The notes: generated by a model from the letters alone, not told the origin. Positions 1-10,110 are shown, counted from the stretch's first letter. The stretch is 64,000 nt of DNA from Enchytraeus crypticus (GCA_905160935.1 CAJHZI010000711.1:754501-818500), one strand, 5' to 3'. A program made the numbers and translations.

Positions 1-610
1 TCTTCGTCTCTTCCAAATATACTTCTAGCTGCCGTAGCTTTAATGTAAATTTTCACTTATTTGGAAAAGTGGGTGAACCTATAAAGTGAAAGTACTGCCG
101 TAAAGGTAACAGCTAGAAACACATAAAGAATTTAGTAGAAAATAATCGTAGTTAGGCATTAAGGTCTAATGAATAACGAAATAGTTGTGAAGTGTTTTAA
201 TTGTCAAATATAGCGCCGCTAAGGGACGCCACTGATGGGTAGAATTCTCATCTGAGCTTAGTATTCTATTCTATGAATTGAGACTAGGGAATTAGACTAG
301 GTTCCACACTGATCAATCTCTAGGGCAATGCCTGTTGCCCTGTTACCCTATTGCCCATTGCATATTCCATGGTATGTAACTCCTCCACATATCTGACTAT
401 GTACAATTATAGAACATCCTATGCAGTACAGCCCTTGACAGTGTAGAACAGTAGAAACAACTATAGATGATTCTATGTAAACAGCTAAATCATGTGTAAC
501 TAATTAACTTAAACGAAATACTGTCTATCTGTGGGTTGACCATTTTGTGTTGATCCATGTTTACCTGCAACTTTAAACTTGTATATCTCTCACTTATTGC
601 TCTTATCTGC

Positions 611-618
611 TCTGTCTG

Positions 619-650
<32 letters not shown>

Positions 651-685
651 CTCTGTTTCTCTCTTTCTCGCTCTCTCTCTCTCTC
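611..685. repeat. (TC)n microsatellite
   Basis: Interrupted CT dinucleotide tract; the minus-strand open frame over it is a low-complexity artefact. Confidence 0.9.
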
Positions 686-2325
686 ATGACTATTAGACAT
701 GTAGATTGACGCAAGGTTTAGCCTTGCTGATGGCAGAGATGTAGTTGCCTCTGTGTCAGAACGTATAGTTTAATAGGACTTGCAAAAAGCTAAAGCTTGT
801 ATGGTACTATTGTAAAATAGATCAATCAGTAAGTCAATCAATTCACAATTAGACGTTGCGGTTTTTGTATGATTGTATTGTCATCTTGAGACATTTTACG
901 TTTGTTTCCTCAGTGAAGAGTGACTTGAGGCATGCTTATATGACTGCCTATTCCAGAAATCATGAATTCTGTTTTCTATGGATTCAGTTGGGACTCGAAC
1001 CTCTGGTCGTTTGCTTTTTCGATCCTTTGCTCGGTTTAACGCCTGGTTTCCAGGCGATGTAACTGTGGCTGTCTACAGATTAGAGGTTTTTCTTGCGACT
1101 TATTCAAGAGGCTTAAATATTGTCGATTGAGTGTGACTGTGCGCCTATGGAGTATAATGTGGTCCCTAATCTTATTCTGCTCTGCATTTGAAGTGGCTGT
1201 TATATTCTGATTTTAACTTTTTTCAATTTCATTCATCTTTCTTTTAGAATTCATTCAGTTTTTAAAAAGCGAATTTGAAATATTCGTTTAGTATTATCTA
1301 AACCAACGACATGTAATTATAGACTAGTCCTCTCAGCTCTATGCTACTATCAACATTCGTCATATAAGCATTTCAATCATGTTCTATAATCAATCAATGT
1401 TTTCGCATCAGTATATTGAAGAACTGTTATGGGCATATCTTCTTGCTGTGATTCTCTTCTCTAGCCGAATACGAGAGAAGAGATCGTCTTCTCTCTCTCT
1501 ATTTAGAAATAATCTGAGAGAAATATGAGTACTCTGGGTACTAGTAAATGCTGTTACAGAAGGTTTTTGATAATTTATTTTGTAGCGTCGTATGCTGCAA
1601 GAACGTCCTCAATAGCACCCTTCAACGAGGAATCTGACGTTAAACATTTGTCGTAGTTATTACAATTTTTTATTAATATTTAGCAAGTCCTAGTTGAGTA
1701 ACTGGAACAAGATTCGAATGTAGTATGATTATTTCTATATTCCTAGGAAGTTACAACGGTGTAATTTGAGTGTTTAACTAGTGACTGTTTAGATTTAGCC
1801 GTCATAATATGGTTTGAATGTAATGTGTAGTGTTGTACTGTGGCTTTGTCACTTCAAAACGCTGCTATCTAACGTTTACTATATGACAGAGTATTTAATG
1901 TAGACGCGAGGGGTGTGTCAAGGGATTTAAAAAACCTGTGATTTTTAATGTAAACAAGAGAGACGAGCTGATTTAGAGAGAAAATGTTACTTTCTTGTCT
2001 CCACTCTTACATCACTGATCGGCTGACGACACGGAGGTAAAATTGTCAGTGATATTTGTATATTTGCTTACTTTCGTATGAGTGTAGTGCACGTATGTTA
2101 ATGAGATGTTCGTACAAATCGACTTTTGTATGCGTAAAAAGCTTGTAGATATGTGTAAGCTAGTGGCCTAGAATCTGTGGACCTGCGCAGAGCCTGAGCT
2201 CCCTATAGATTTGATTAAGATCCTATGCTGTTCTTACTATGAGGAACACTTGTGGCTTGTTTCTATGGATTCTAGAATTAAATAATCTGTGACATGTGTA
2301 GCGAGTTATGTTCGTCGTTTATATC

Positions 2326-2451
2326 TATTGACCGTGACCTACTAATTGACAGTGACCTACTAATTGACCGTGACCTATTAATTGACAATGACCTACTAAT
2401 TGACAGTGACCTATTATGTGACAGTAACCTACTAATTGACAGTGACCTACT
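2326..2451. repeat. 18-bp minisatellite with AGGTCA in each unit
   Basis: About seven units of GACCTACTAATTGACAGT, decaying into single related copies up to about 2640. On the minus (gene-sense) strand each unit carries AGTAGGTCA. Confidence 0.9.
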
Positions 2452-2649
2452 TCTCTTCTTAGCGTATTTCGCACTCGTTTAACCCTCGTGTATACCTACT
2501 AACCTCCTGACAGTGACCTACTAATAATGACCTACTTACTGTAACCTGCTAATTGTTAACCAGTAGTGACCTGCATACTGTAATCTACTTATTCTGACTT
2601 AGTTACTGGACCTAATAGCAGTGACGTACTAAAAGTGACCTACTAAAAT

Positions 2650-2654
2650 TAATA

Positions 2655-2697
<43 letters not shown>

Positions 2698-2790
2698 CAA
2701 TTAGAGTGCTACAGTCATCCATGTCAACATCGAGCACTATTGAGACAAAATCAAGTCGGGGAGCGAAAAGAACGTCCAAAAACAAACAAA
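2650..2790 (-). mobile_element. Retroposon 3' end of the TTG/TTA-tail family
   Basis: An (AAT)n tract is followed by AGAGTGCTAC, CATGTCAACATCGAGCAC and GAGACAAAATCAAGTCGG. The reverse complement of this block recurs at about 5975, 19545, 37525 and 49925, and the same orientation at 6905, each time ending in a trinucleotide tail. It is a dispersed family with a defined 3' end. Confidence 0.75.
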
Positions 2791-2886
2791 ACTTGACTTG
2801 ATGACGCACCCAATGATGTCAAAGTGGACGTAACGATATGTATAAGTAGCTAGAGAGCAGGACGTTGTGTGGACGGATATGATGAA

Positions 2887-3025
2887 CTAGACGGGAGAAC
2901 CAGGCCAGGATACAACCTGCAGAACAACCAGCCTTGATTCTGAACTCGTCAACAGTTGAGCGGCCTCGCTATGAGTGGCGTCATCTAGCGAATGACTGTT
3001 AACTGATATGATTCTGTCTCCGCTC
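2887..3025 (-). CDS. LNX: LNX last coding exon: end of PDZ4 and stop
   Basis: After tttgtgtttag it opens SGDRIISVNSHSLDDATHSE, then AAQLLTSSESRLVVL and QVVSWPGSPV followed by TAG. LNX1 ends ITLTIVSWPGTFL, so the length and the SWPG motif match. The C-terminal SPV could itself act as a PDZ ligand. The acceptor with the first bases of the exon is repeated three times (see 3004-3188). Confidence 0.92.
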
Positions 3026-3188
3026 CTAAACACAAAACATTATAATATTGAAATTAGTAAATAATGATATAATTCTGTCTCTGCTCCTAAATACAAAACA
3101 TGATTGATATAGAAATCAGTAAATAATGATATAATTCTGTATCCGCTAAAAAATACAAAACATGATTAATATTGAAAATAGTAAATGA
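3004..3188 (-). repeat. Tandem triplication of the last-exon 3' splice site
   Basis: Units start at 3004, 3065 and 3127 (61-62 bp). Read on the minus strand, each contains ATGTTTTGTGTTTAG or a variant, then GAGCGGAGACAGAAT or a variant: the acceptor plus the first exon bases. The 3004 copy is the real one because only it continues into PDZ4. Confidence 0.9.
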
Positions 3189-3369
3189 TAATGATCGCCA
3201 GTCAAGTAAGACCTAGTGATCTGCCATAGTGGTGGCATAAGCTAAGTAGAATATAAAGTATTCATGGATAAAGTGGCAGTAAATTATGTCATATAATGCA
3301 ATTAATAGTGAAGAGAAATACGACCAGCTTAGGCTAAATAATAAAATGTCGTGCTCTGACGAGTAGAAT

Positions 3370-3625
3370 GTCTTAATAGCGTAGGGGTAACGTCATTAAG
3401 TTTTAATTGACATATCCAGAGGTGAATTGAACACTCGTGGGTTCGAATCCCAGCCGCGCTGATCTGAGAGTAAAATCTTGGACGTTCGATGGACTAGCTA
3501 CACGGAAAATGGAATAAATTGACTAACGGTTTAAACATGTTGTATTAAAAAGTGATAGATATCAATATAGTTGATCATTTCACTATAATGCGTGTTTACT
3601 TTTATTTATTTATTAGTATCAAACT
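3370..3625 (+). mobile_element. tRNA-derived SINE, family B
   Basis: An A-box-like TAGCGTAGGGGTAACG is followed by B-box GGGTTCGAATCCC. The 3' body has GCTGATCTGAGAGTAAAATC and AAGTGATAGATATCAATATA. The same body recurs at 21060-21275. Confidence 0.75.
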
Positions 3626-3815
3626 AGCGCTCTCTAACGAATTAAAATAATGAAATTGCGCTTTTTGACTAATTACGTGTATGGTAAATAATAAACTTTC
3701 GCTCTATGAAGAATTAGACTAAATAATAAAGTTGCGCTCTGTAGAGAATTAAATTAAAACAATAAACTAGCGCTCTCTGACGAATTAGGCTAAATAATAA
3801 ACTTGCGCAATGCGC
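3618..3815. repeat. Degenerate ~45-55-bp minisatellite
   Basis: Repeated variants of CTAAATAATAAACTTGCGC and CTCTCTGACGAATTAG; one more copy lies near 3330-3370. Confidence 0.65.
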
Positions 3816-4019
3816 ACCCTGGCGAGTTTTGCTAAAACTTGGCGCAGAGTTAATTTATCTGGGTTCTCATTGTACAGAGAATAGAACTTATAGTTCTACA
3901 AATCATCGGGAGTCATTAAATGAAATATGTGATTTAATTCACGGGTTGAACAAAATTCTGCGATAGAAATGAAATAAAAGCTAGCTATTATGTAAATAAA
4001 TTAAGTTTAACGTCTGTTT

Positions 4020-4090
4020 CCGTTATGACGAGGGATAATGTCACAGACGGTCAAGCTGAGATTCGAACCACTGGCTGTGTGGTTGTATTG
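4020..4090 (-). mobile_element. SINE-like fragment with B-box and GACGTTAAAC tail
   Basis: The minus strand reads GGTTCGAATCTCAGCTTGAC, then GTGACATTATCCCTCGTCAT and GGAAACAGACGTTAAAC. It lies a few bases inside the intron after the PDZ4 exon. Confidence 0.55.
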
Positions 4091-4097
4091 GCCTCAC

Positions 4098-4256
4098 CTC
4101 ATTCTACCGTCCAGCCCGGCAGGTCCATAATAGACAACGGACTTGACGTAGACAGGCACAGACCCGTGGCTGCCTCGATATCCCCCCACGATAGAGAACC
4201 CTAGCGAGCCTGCCGCTGATCTCTCCAAGGTTATTGTCTTCACTGTGTGGCACATA
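4098..4256 (-). CDS. LNX: LNX exon: start and core of PDZ4
   Basis: After ctgtatacag it opens IMCHTVKTITLERSAAGSLG, then FSIVGGYRG and VPVYVKSVVYYGPAGLDGRM. LNX1 has the same spacing from LELP to AGSLGFCIVGGY. Entry is phase 2, exit phase 2 at ATGAG/gtgagg. Its first 19 bases are the seed of the 55-bp acceptor array in the intron before it. Confidence 0.9.
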
Positions 4257-4545
4257 CTGTATACAGAAATAATCGGATTGGATTAAGTATTTCTTCACTG
4301 TGTGGCACATACTGTTTACATAAAATAAAAGGATTTGATTAGGTATTTCTTCACTGTGTGGCACATACTGTTTACAAAAATAATCGGATTGGAATAGGTA
4401 TTTCTTCACTGTGTGGCACATACTGTATACAAAAATTAAAGGACTGGATTACGTATTTCTTCACCGTATGGCACATACTGTATACAAAAAATAAAAGATT
4501 GGATTAGGTATTCCTTCACTGTGTGGCACATACTGTATACAACAA
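4238..4545 (-). repeat. Six tandem copies of a 3' splice site (55-bp units)
   Basis: Units start at 4238, 4293, 4349, 4404, 4459 and 4514. On the minus strand each has a T-rich stretch, then GTATACAG or GTAAACAG, then TATGTGCCACACAGTGAAG (unit 4459 has two changes). The 4238 unit is the functional acceptor of the PDZ4 exon. All six keep the AG. Confidence 0.95.
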
Positions 4546-4565
4546 ATAGACGTTGAACAAATAGA

Positions 4566-4800
4566 CAAAGAAAGTCATAACTTACCTAGGCAAGGAAAGT
4601 CATAACTTATGTAGGCAAGGAAAGTCATAACTTACATAGGCAAGGAAAGCCAAAGCTTACTTAGGAAAGAAAGCCATAACTTACGTAGGCAAGGAAAGTC
4701 ATAACTTACGTAGGCAAGGAAAGCCATAACTTACGTAGGCAAGAAAAGCCATAACTTACGTAGGCAAGGAAAGCCATAACTTACATAGGCAAGGACAGCC
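4566..4800 (-). repeat. Nine tandem copies of a 5' splice site (25-bp units)
   Basis: On the minus strand each unit reads CTTTCCTTGCCTAC/GTAAGTTATGG or a close variant. The nearest unit's donor ends the PDZ3 exon. Eight of nine units keep GTAAG; the unit at 4591-4615 has ATAAG. The array also runs into the last 11 bases of the exon. Confidence 0.95.
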
Positions 4801-4990
4801 AGAACTTCCAGGACGGCTTAAAGTTGATTTCTTCCACATCGTCGAGGGAGCAGGCAGGGGTGGGGGAGAGGTGAAGGAGATGGACCACGAGGTGGGATGT
4901 GATCGAGGCAGCCTTGAGACATTGGACGGCTTCATTGTGTGTCAACCCCAGCAGTGATAGACCATTGATAGATAGCAGAACATCTCCTTT
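4785..4990 (-). CDS. LNX: LNX exon: end of PDZ3 and PSWxxWLxLP linker
   Basis: It opens KGDVLLSINGLSLLGLTHNE, then AVQCLKAA, the end of PDZ3. A linker follows, ending PSWKFWLSLP, the counterpart of PSWVMWLELP before PDZ4 in LNX1. The exon leaves in phase 2 at cctat/gtaagt. The GTAA of the donor reads as an in-frame stop if not spliced. The last 11 bases are the first member of the 25-bp donor array that fills the adjacent intron. Confidence 0.9.
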
Positions 4991-5221
4991 CTGCCATATA
5001 AACAGCGTAAGATTGCTGTATTTTAGTATCATATTTTACCTTTTATTATCTTATTTATTGTCGATTTTGTTCTTTTTATTACTTTTTAAAATCACACACT
5101 ATAAACTAAATACTCACAATATAGGCCTACCTAAGTTTTTAATGTAGTGCGCTTAACGGCAATGTTTAAAAGCAGCAGGCTTTATAGAGACTTGACATCC
5201 TCGAGCTACCATTACAAAGAC

Positions 5222-5425
5222 TTCTAGTTTATTATCTTCTTCTGTGCACTGCCTAGTGGCAGGTTCAAGGTACATATTCATATTCAGATTCGGCTTTCTC
5301 GCTCCATAAGAGTACTCCTTAGATCAACAGGTTAATCCCTTCACAAAGTCTATGCCTTATCCATACCTTATGTAGCCTATGGCTTGGGAAAAGTATGGCT
5401 TCTGAGGTGGTTTCCCGTTGCCTTG
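5222..5425 (-). mobile_element. SINE, family C (shares its 3' tail with the LINE)
   Basis: In plus orientation: TGTGCACTGCCTAGTGGCAG, CTCGCTCCATAAGAG, AAAGTCTATGCCTTATCCAT and TATGGCTTCTGAGGTGGTTT. The same blocks occur at 19240, 24570, 31430, 53925 and 62210. The sense-strand end is CTGCCACTAGGCAGTGCACA followed by (AG)n. Confidence 0.8.
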
Positions 5426-5733
5426 CTCAGGGTTTGTTATAACGTAGCTTAATTATTCATCATCTCAGCACAGCTATAGACTGAGTCTGATAAATATATA
5501 CACCCAAACATGGAAGCATAATTATCGAAATACTTTAGACTCAGCTGCTAGACGCAGCATCATTGCTGTTCGTCTACAATAAATAATCACAAAAGTTAAA
5601 ATAAAATTCTAGTCAACTGCTGCTTCTGTGCTGTCATCTTCCAACGGAGAAATTGCTATTTCATCCGTCTGCTGTCATCTGGCGATTGAATCGGATAAAA
5701 TAGTTATTGTAATTTATTAGATCAATATCTCAC

Positions 5734-5856
5734 CAAAACACGCCCAGTATTAGCCAGAGAGCCATCTAATTGGACATTAGATATGTAAATGGGCGTGTCA
5801 TAACCACCACAGCCACGCCCTCCTGCTATACTCACACCCAGACTTTCTGCTGGATG
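5734..5856 (-). CDS. LNX: LNX exon: PDZ3 carboxylate loop and core
   Basis: The segment reads HPAESLGVSIAGG, then GGYDTPIYISNVQLDGSLA and ends GRVL. It aligns with LNX1 GESLGMTVAGG and DLPIYVISVEPGG. It has 41 codons in phase 0, acceptor ttcactgtag and donor ttg/gtgaga. The expected DGRI is NTGRV here. Confidence 0.9.
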
Positions 5857-5974
5857 CTACAGTGAAAATAAACAAATAAATTTAGGCAATTAATAGATAA
5901 TAAATTAATAACTCAATAATGTAATTAATAAATATTTGCAGGGGGCTGATTGTTCTTGGATTGTGTCCCGTGTT

Positions 5975-6065
5975 CGACCTTCTTTTTTCTCACCGGCTTT
6001 GACTTGTCTCAATAATGCTCGATGTTGTCACGGACTACGGTTGCACTCTAATTCTTGTCATATAA
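5975..6065 (+). mobile_element. Retroposon 3' end, TTG-tail family
   Basis: TTTCTCACCGGCTTTGACTT, then AATGCTCGATGTTGTCACGG and GCACTCTAATTCTTGTCAT; matches the copies listed for this family. Confidence 0.75.
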
Positions 6066-6273
6066 AACATTAATAAATATATTTGATTTAATTAAAAGGT
6101 AAGTTTTAAAAATTAACGTCTAATATAGGCCAAAGATATATAATAGATATAGAATTTCTTTATTCTATGAAGTAGGCTAATCTCGAAACTGATATGTAAT
6201 AGGCCTAGGTTCCCCGAAGATTTCTCATATATCTGCTCTATTTGCGCCGTGCGCTAGCTTTGACTCCACCCAC

Positions 6274-6480
6274 CTTATCAACACTGACGACTTTCTCGCG
6301 CCATACGTCAGGTATATATTCAGGCTCAGGCTTTGTTGGGCTAACATTGTTGTTGTTGTTGCTGATTCCGTAGAATTGATCGGGATAGTTGAGTAAGTGT
6401 CCTTCCAACATTCGCGATGCTGACACCCCAGAAACAGAGGAAGACCTAGACACAACTAGATGTACCTCGTCCGAGCTACC
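6274..6480 (-). CDS. LNX: LNX exon: end of PDZ2, linker, start of PDZ3
   Basis: It opens GSSDEVHLVVSRSSS (last strand of PDZ2; LNX1 RRVHLVVSR). A Ser/Asn-rich linker with a run of five Asn follows. It closes WREKVVSVDK, the first strand of PDZ3 (LNX1 CHEKVVNIQK). It has 69 codons, phase 0 at both ends, acceptor gacatacag and donor AAG/gtgggt. Confidence 0.9.
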
Positions 6481-6514
6481 CTGTATGTCAACATAGATAT
6501 TAAGTATGGATGTC

Positions 6515-6590
6515 AATCAATAAATCAATAAATCAATCAACCAATCAATCAGTCAATTCGCCAGTCAGTCACTTAGTCAATTGATCGCAC
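6515..6590. repeat. (TCAA)n/(GTCA)n array upstream of an LNX acceptor
   Basis: Imperfect tetranucleotide array starting 35 bp upstream of the acceptor at 6480; the gene-sense units are TTGA and CTGA. Confidence 0.85.
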
Positions 6591-6604
6591 TTACTTAGAT
6601 CTGA

Positions 6605-6730
6605 GCCCGATGGCTTATAGGTAAGTTGTTCGACAGCCTACCAGTAGTTGTAGGATTCAAATCCAGTACCCTCCCTGGTACTGACATGCTATCGAGAAGA
6701 AAACTGACGTTACATTTGGCTTTTGTTTTT
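6605..6730 (+). mobile_element. tRNA-derived SINE copy (diverged)
   Basis: A-box-like GATGGCTTATAGGTAAG, B-box GGATTCAAATCC, then TGACATGCTATCGAG and AAAACTGACGTTACATTTGG. Confidence 0.65.
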
Positions 6731-6750
6731 TATCTTATTATTTTGTCTGT

Positions 6751-6880
6751 AGCCAGTGGCGACAAAGGTAAGATACTCGACCACGGATCTGTATGTGCGC
6801 GGTTCTAATCCTGGGCTCGCCCATCACTGACATCGCTTTAGAGTAAGAAAACTGACCTTAAACTTGGTTTTAGCATTTGA
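6751..6880 (+). mobile_element. tRNA-derived SINE, family A
   Basis: AGCCAGTGGCGACAAAGGTA (A-box region), B-box CGGTTCTAATCCTGGGCTCG, then ACTGACATCGCTTTAGAG and a decayed GAAAACTGACCTTAAAC end. Confidence 0.8.
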
Positions 6881-6904
6881 TTTTATCTAAGTAAGCTGAT
6901 GTTG

Positions 6905-6990
6905 ATCAGAACAACAACAACAACAACAGCAAAAACAACAGAATTAGAGTGCTACTGTCGTCCATGACAACATTGAGCACAACGGATCAC
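6905..6990 (-). mobile_element. Retroposon 3' end with (AAC)n tail, TTG-tail family
   Basis: (AAC)n, then TTAGAGTGCTACTGTCGTCC and ATGACAACATTGAGCAC. Confidence 0.75.
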
Positions 6991-7519
6991 AGCATACAAC
7001 AGGGCCACTGTTAGTTCGTTCTCAAGCAGTGAGATATGATTTGACTGCAGAAATCTTGCAGGATTTCTCAAAACAGCAGAACTTATATTAGACATTAAAT
7101 CCATCAGACCTCCAGCTCTGACCAGCTAGGGGAGGGAACGTTCGCACTACTCGTCAGCTCTCATGGGTCCAATGACTCCGTCCCGGCAAATCAGCAGAAC
7201 TGCTAAGTCACATTTATATGCAGCCAAGGCTCCGAGCAATTTGAAATTAAATTACACTCGCGGGAGCAGTTTATGATACGAGTAATTTGACTGATCTGAT
7301 CAAAAGCATTAATAATATGCTCTATAAGCAACCGGTGAAAGCTGTTTACAACGTTGGGCTATTTAGCTCAAATGGCCTGAAAAATGCTCTGTTAATAAAG
7401 ATGTAAATCATTGAATACTTTCTGTACTGTCATTTTCTTAAGCAAAGCATGGAAATATTGAATTTTTTTTGCATATTAATTTCAGATTGTTTTCTTTTTT
7501 AACTACCATTGTAGTTTGC

Positions 7520-7524
7520 AGCCT

Positions 7525-7574
<50 letters not shown>

Positions 7575-7734
7575 GAGAGGAAGAGACAGAGAGAGAGAAA
7601 GCAAAGAAACACGTTTTAAAAAATATAAAGAAAAGAAAGAAAAACGCAAAGAGTGTTCCATTCCACTTGAAAATTGACTGAATCATGTAAATAAGACAGA
7701 TCCGAAGACAATTAGAGATAAACAGAGCAAGAAA

Positions 7735-7777
<43 letters not shown>

Positions 7778-7785
7778 AAGAAACA
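7520..7785. repeat. Two (GA)n microsatellites
   Basis: GA tracts at about 7525-7605 and 7739-7785; open frames across them are Arg/Glu or Ser/Leu artefacts. Confidence 0.9.
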
Positions 7786-8773
7786 GATTCTGCGTATGAG
7801 AATGGGAATTGCATAAAGAGAGGTATTCTAGAGAAATATAAATTTTATAAAAATATAAGAAACTTTTAAACCAGATTCATTTATGTCGAATTTATCCATA
7901 TCTATTTCTTAACTGATAAATTCAGCTAACATTTTTTACTGTGCCAATATAAAGCTGACAGTTTATAGTTTTGAATGCTAATACTGAAATAGATTCAATT
8001 CTCAAAGGTGACATCTCGTGAATGATCGGTACGATCGCTCGATGGTTATCAATCAAATAATTTTGCGCATTCGCCAGAGGGCGAAGAGCTCCGTGGGATT
8101 TAAATATGGAAATTTGAACAAGACATTTCACTCTATAGCACTAGCAAACCGCTACGATATTGATCGAACTCACAAAAATAATCTTACTATCGTTATATTA
8201 TAATTCACGTTGAATGCTCTTCTTGAATCTGATTATCATAGACATGTAATAGAAAACACAAAAGCGTGAAAATTGTAAAAAAGGAAACTAAAGATTGTAG
8301 AATTGGCATAATTAATTAGTAGAATATAACCTACTTCCGACTTATCCTGTCGTAAGAGGAAAATTAGCGGCAACTTAGTAAAACATTTATAAATTATATC
8401 ACTATTTAATTTTCCAGATATTTTAAACCTTCAACGGCTTTACAATCATGACATCCCTTAAGAGCAGTGAACATTCTCAGAGACTAAACTAGGGTCAAGA
8501 AATAAAGGGGGCATTTTGGGGGGCTACATTGTATTGCTTGCGTCTAGCCCGTATATAATTATATGAACAAGCTGGCGAAAGCTGGGGGCTGATCAACGAA
8601 TTTAGGGAGCTTAGCCCCCCACCTCTCACCAATCTCGTTCCTGAATATTCTAAACATTGAAATATTAAAAGAATTCGTAGAATTTAATTTTTGTAAACAA
8701 AAAAATAAATGTTTGTACTTTTTGTACAAAAAAGTATAATTTTGTACAGTTTATGTAAATTTCAAGGATTCAC

Positions 8774-8890
8774 CTGTATGATTTGAACTGCCTGTTCCTG
8801 ACTCCCAAACCTCATGTTCTCACCATTGATCTCCAGAATCTGATCATCAGCCTGCAGCCTCCCATCCCAATAGGCCACACCTCCTTCTAT
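8774..8890 (-). CDS. LNX: LNX exon: core of PDZ2
   Basis: Thirty-nine codons read IEGGVAYWDGRLQADDQILE, INGENMRFGSQEQAVQIIQ, the central part of PDZ2 including the alpha-2 helix. Phase 0 at both ends. The acceptor is gattgtgacag and the donor cag/gtgaat. Tetranucleotide arrays start 7 bp upstream of the acceptor. Confidence 0.92.
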
Positions 8891-8896
8891 CTGTCA

Positions 8897-9205
8897 CAAT
8901 CAATCAATATAAGCACTATAAGTCCGTCAGTGAATGAGTCAATGAGTCAGTCAGTCAATCAGTCAGTCAGTCAGTCAGCCAGCCAGTCAATCAGTCAATC
9001 AGACAGTCAGTCAGTCACTGAATGAGTCAATGAGTCAATCAGTCAATCAGACAGTCAGTCAGTCAGTCAATCAGTCAGTCAGTCAGCCGGACAGTCAGTC
9101 AGTCAGAAAGTGAGAAAGTCAGTCACTGAATGAATCAGTCAATCAGTCAGCTAGCCAGCCAACAAACCAGTCAAGCAGGCTGGCAGTCAGTCAGTCAAAT
9201 TAAAA
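8897..9205. repeat. (CAAT)n/(GTCA)n array upstream of an LNX acceptor
   Basis: A short CAATCAATCAA starts 7 bp from the acceptor at 8890. A long (GTCA)n/(ATCA)n array follows from 8927. Gene-sense units are CTGA and TTGA. Confidence 0.9.
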
Positions 9206-9547
9206 AGTAATATTTGTTTGCTTTCACATTAGTGTTAAGTGACGCTTGCTGAGCCCTATTAGACTAGTGTTATTGACTTTAATTGGGAGTTTGTGTTGTA
9301 ATTCGAAGATTGATCAATAATATATTGATTGATATAACGAATAACCTTACGTGTACAGTTTGTAGAGGCATTCAATATCCCCTCTAGATACTTGTACCTG
9401 AACTAACTGTAACTTGATTGAGTCAAATAGTGTTTTAAAATAATAGATTGATGCCCATTGTGGCTAAATCTGATAATATTTAAGAAATAAAATCATTCCG
9501 CGTAATAAATAATTTAATTGTACTGTCAATGTAATAGAGACACTCAC

Positions 9548-9578
9548 AATTTCCAGAATGAAGAGACCACACTGATTT
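9548..9578 (-). CDS. LNX: LNX 31-nt microexon of PDZ2
   Basis: Acceptor ctgatgtag and donor gtgagtg enclose one base plus ten codons, NQCGLFILEI. Joined to its neighbours it gives KLIQKR, NQCGLFILEI, IEGGVAYW, which aligns gap-free with LNX1 KLVRKV, DEPGVFIFNV, LDGGVAYR. It was located by predicting the missing length and phase, then finding the matching sequence. Confidence 0.85.
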
Positions 9579-9861
9579 CTACATCAGATAAAAAATTATT
9601 TATTTACTTAGTTGATGTTATTAGTAGGTTTGCTTATAGGATAAGCTGTATATAATGTTAAGAAATTGCATAATTACTTTCAGAGGATAATCTAAATATA
9701 ATTCTTTCATTTATCTTCAACTTGAATTTAGATTGACTATTTTTAAGTACTAGCCTGTTCAGAAATGATAAGATTTCTGCTTTGAAACGTTCTTTATCAG
9801 AATACTACAGCAGACAATGCAACTGCGTACATTTTCACATAGAAAGTTGTGCACAATTGGC

Positions 9862-9985
9862 TAAAGCCAGTGACGAATTCTGTACCGCGGATCAGTATGT
9901 GCCATGTTCGAATCCTGGGCTACCTCGTCACTAACATCGCTTTCGAGTGAGGAAACTGACGTTAACAATAGCTTTTTTACAATCG
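9862..9985 (+). mobile_element. tRNA-derived SINE, family A
   Basis: AAGCCAGTGACGAATTCTG, ACCGCGGATCAGTATGTGCC, B-box GTTCGAATCCTGGGCT, then CATCGCTTTCGAGTGAGG and AAACTGACGTTAAC. Confidence 0.8.
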
Positions 9986-10024
9986 CCGCCTTTATCATTA
10001 ATGGCAATGTTGCGTAATGTCAGT

Positions 10025-10110
10025 TAACCTCGTGTTGTGTCTAGATTGCTGAAAAACGTCAACGGTGAATTACACTTGTCGTAAAAGGCGATTAAGAGAA
10101 CCGAGGAAGG
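10025..10110 (+). mobile_element. Dispersed family E fragment
   Basis: TAGATTGCTGAAAAACGTCA, then GAATTACACTTGTCGTAAAA and GGCGATTAAG. The reverse complement of this block recurs at 14440-14560 and 46560-46770. Confidence 0.6.

Larger units (their letters stand above)
1..2886. other. 3' flank and possible 3' UTR of the LNX-type gene
   Basis: No coding segment is seen. On the minus strand AATAAA-type signals occur at about 1669-1674 and 1574-1579, but nothing shows which is used. The stretch holds a (TC)n tract, a TGACCT-containing minisatellite and a retroposon tail, listed separately. Confidence 0.4.

Noticed and set aside
4104-4421. 105-codon minus-strand open frame with repeated MCHTVKKYL text
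   Set aside because: It is a wrong-frame reading across the acceptor array; the PDZ4 frame starts only in the unit next to the exon.
8783-9025. Plus-strand frame over the PDZ2 exon
   Set aside because: It is the antisense shadow of the LNX exon running into the tetranucleotide array.
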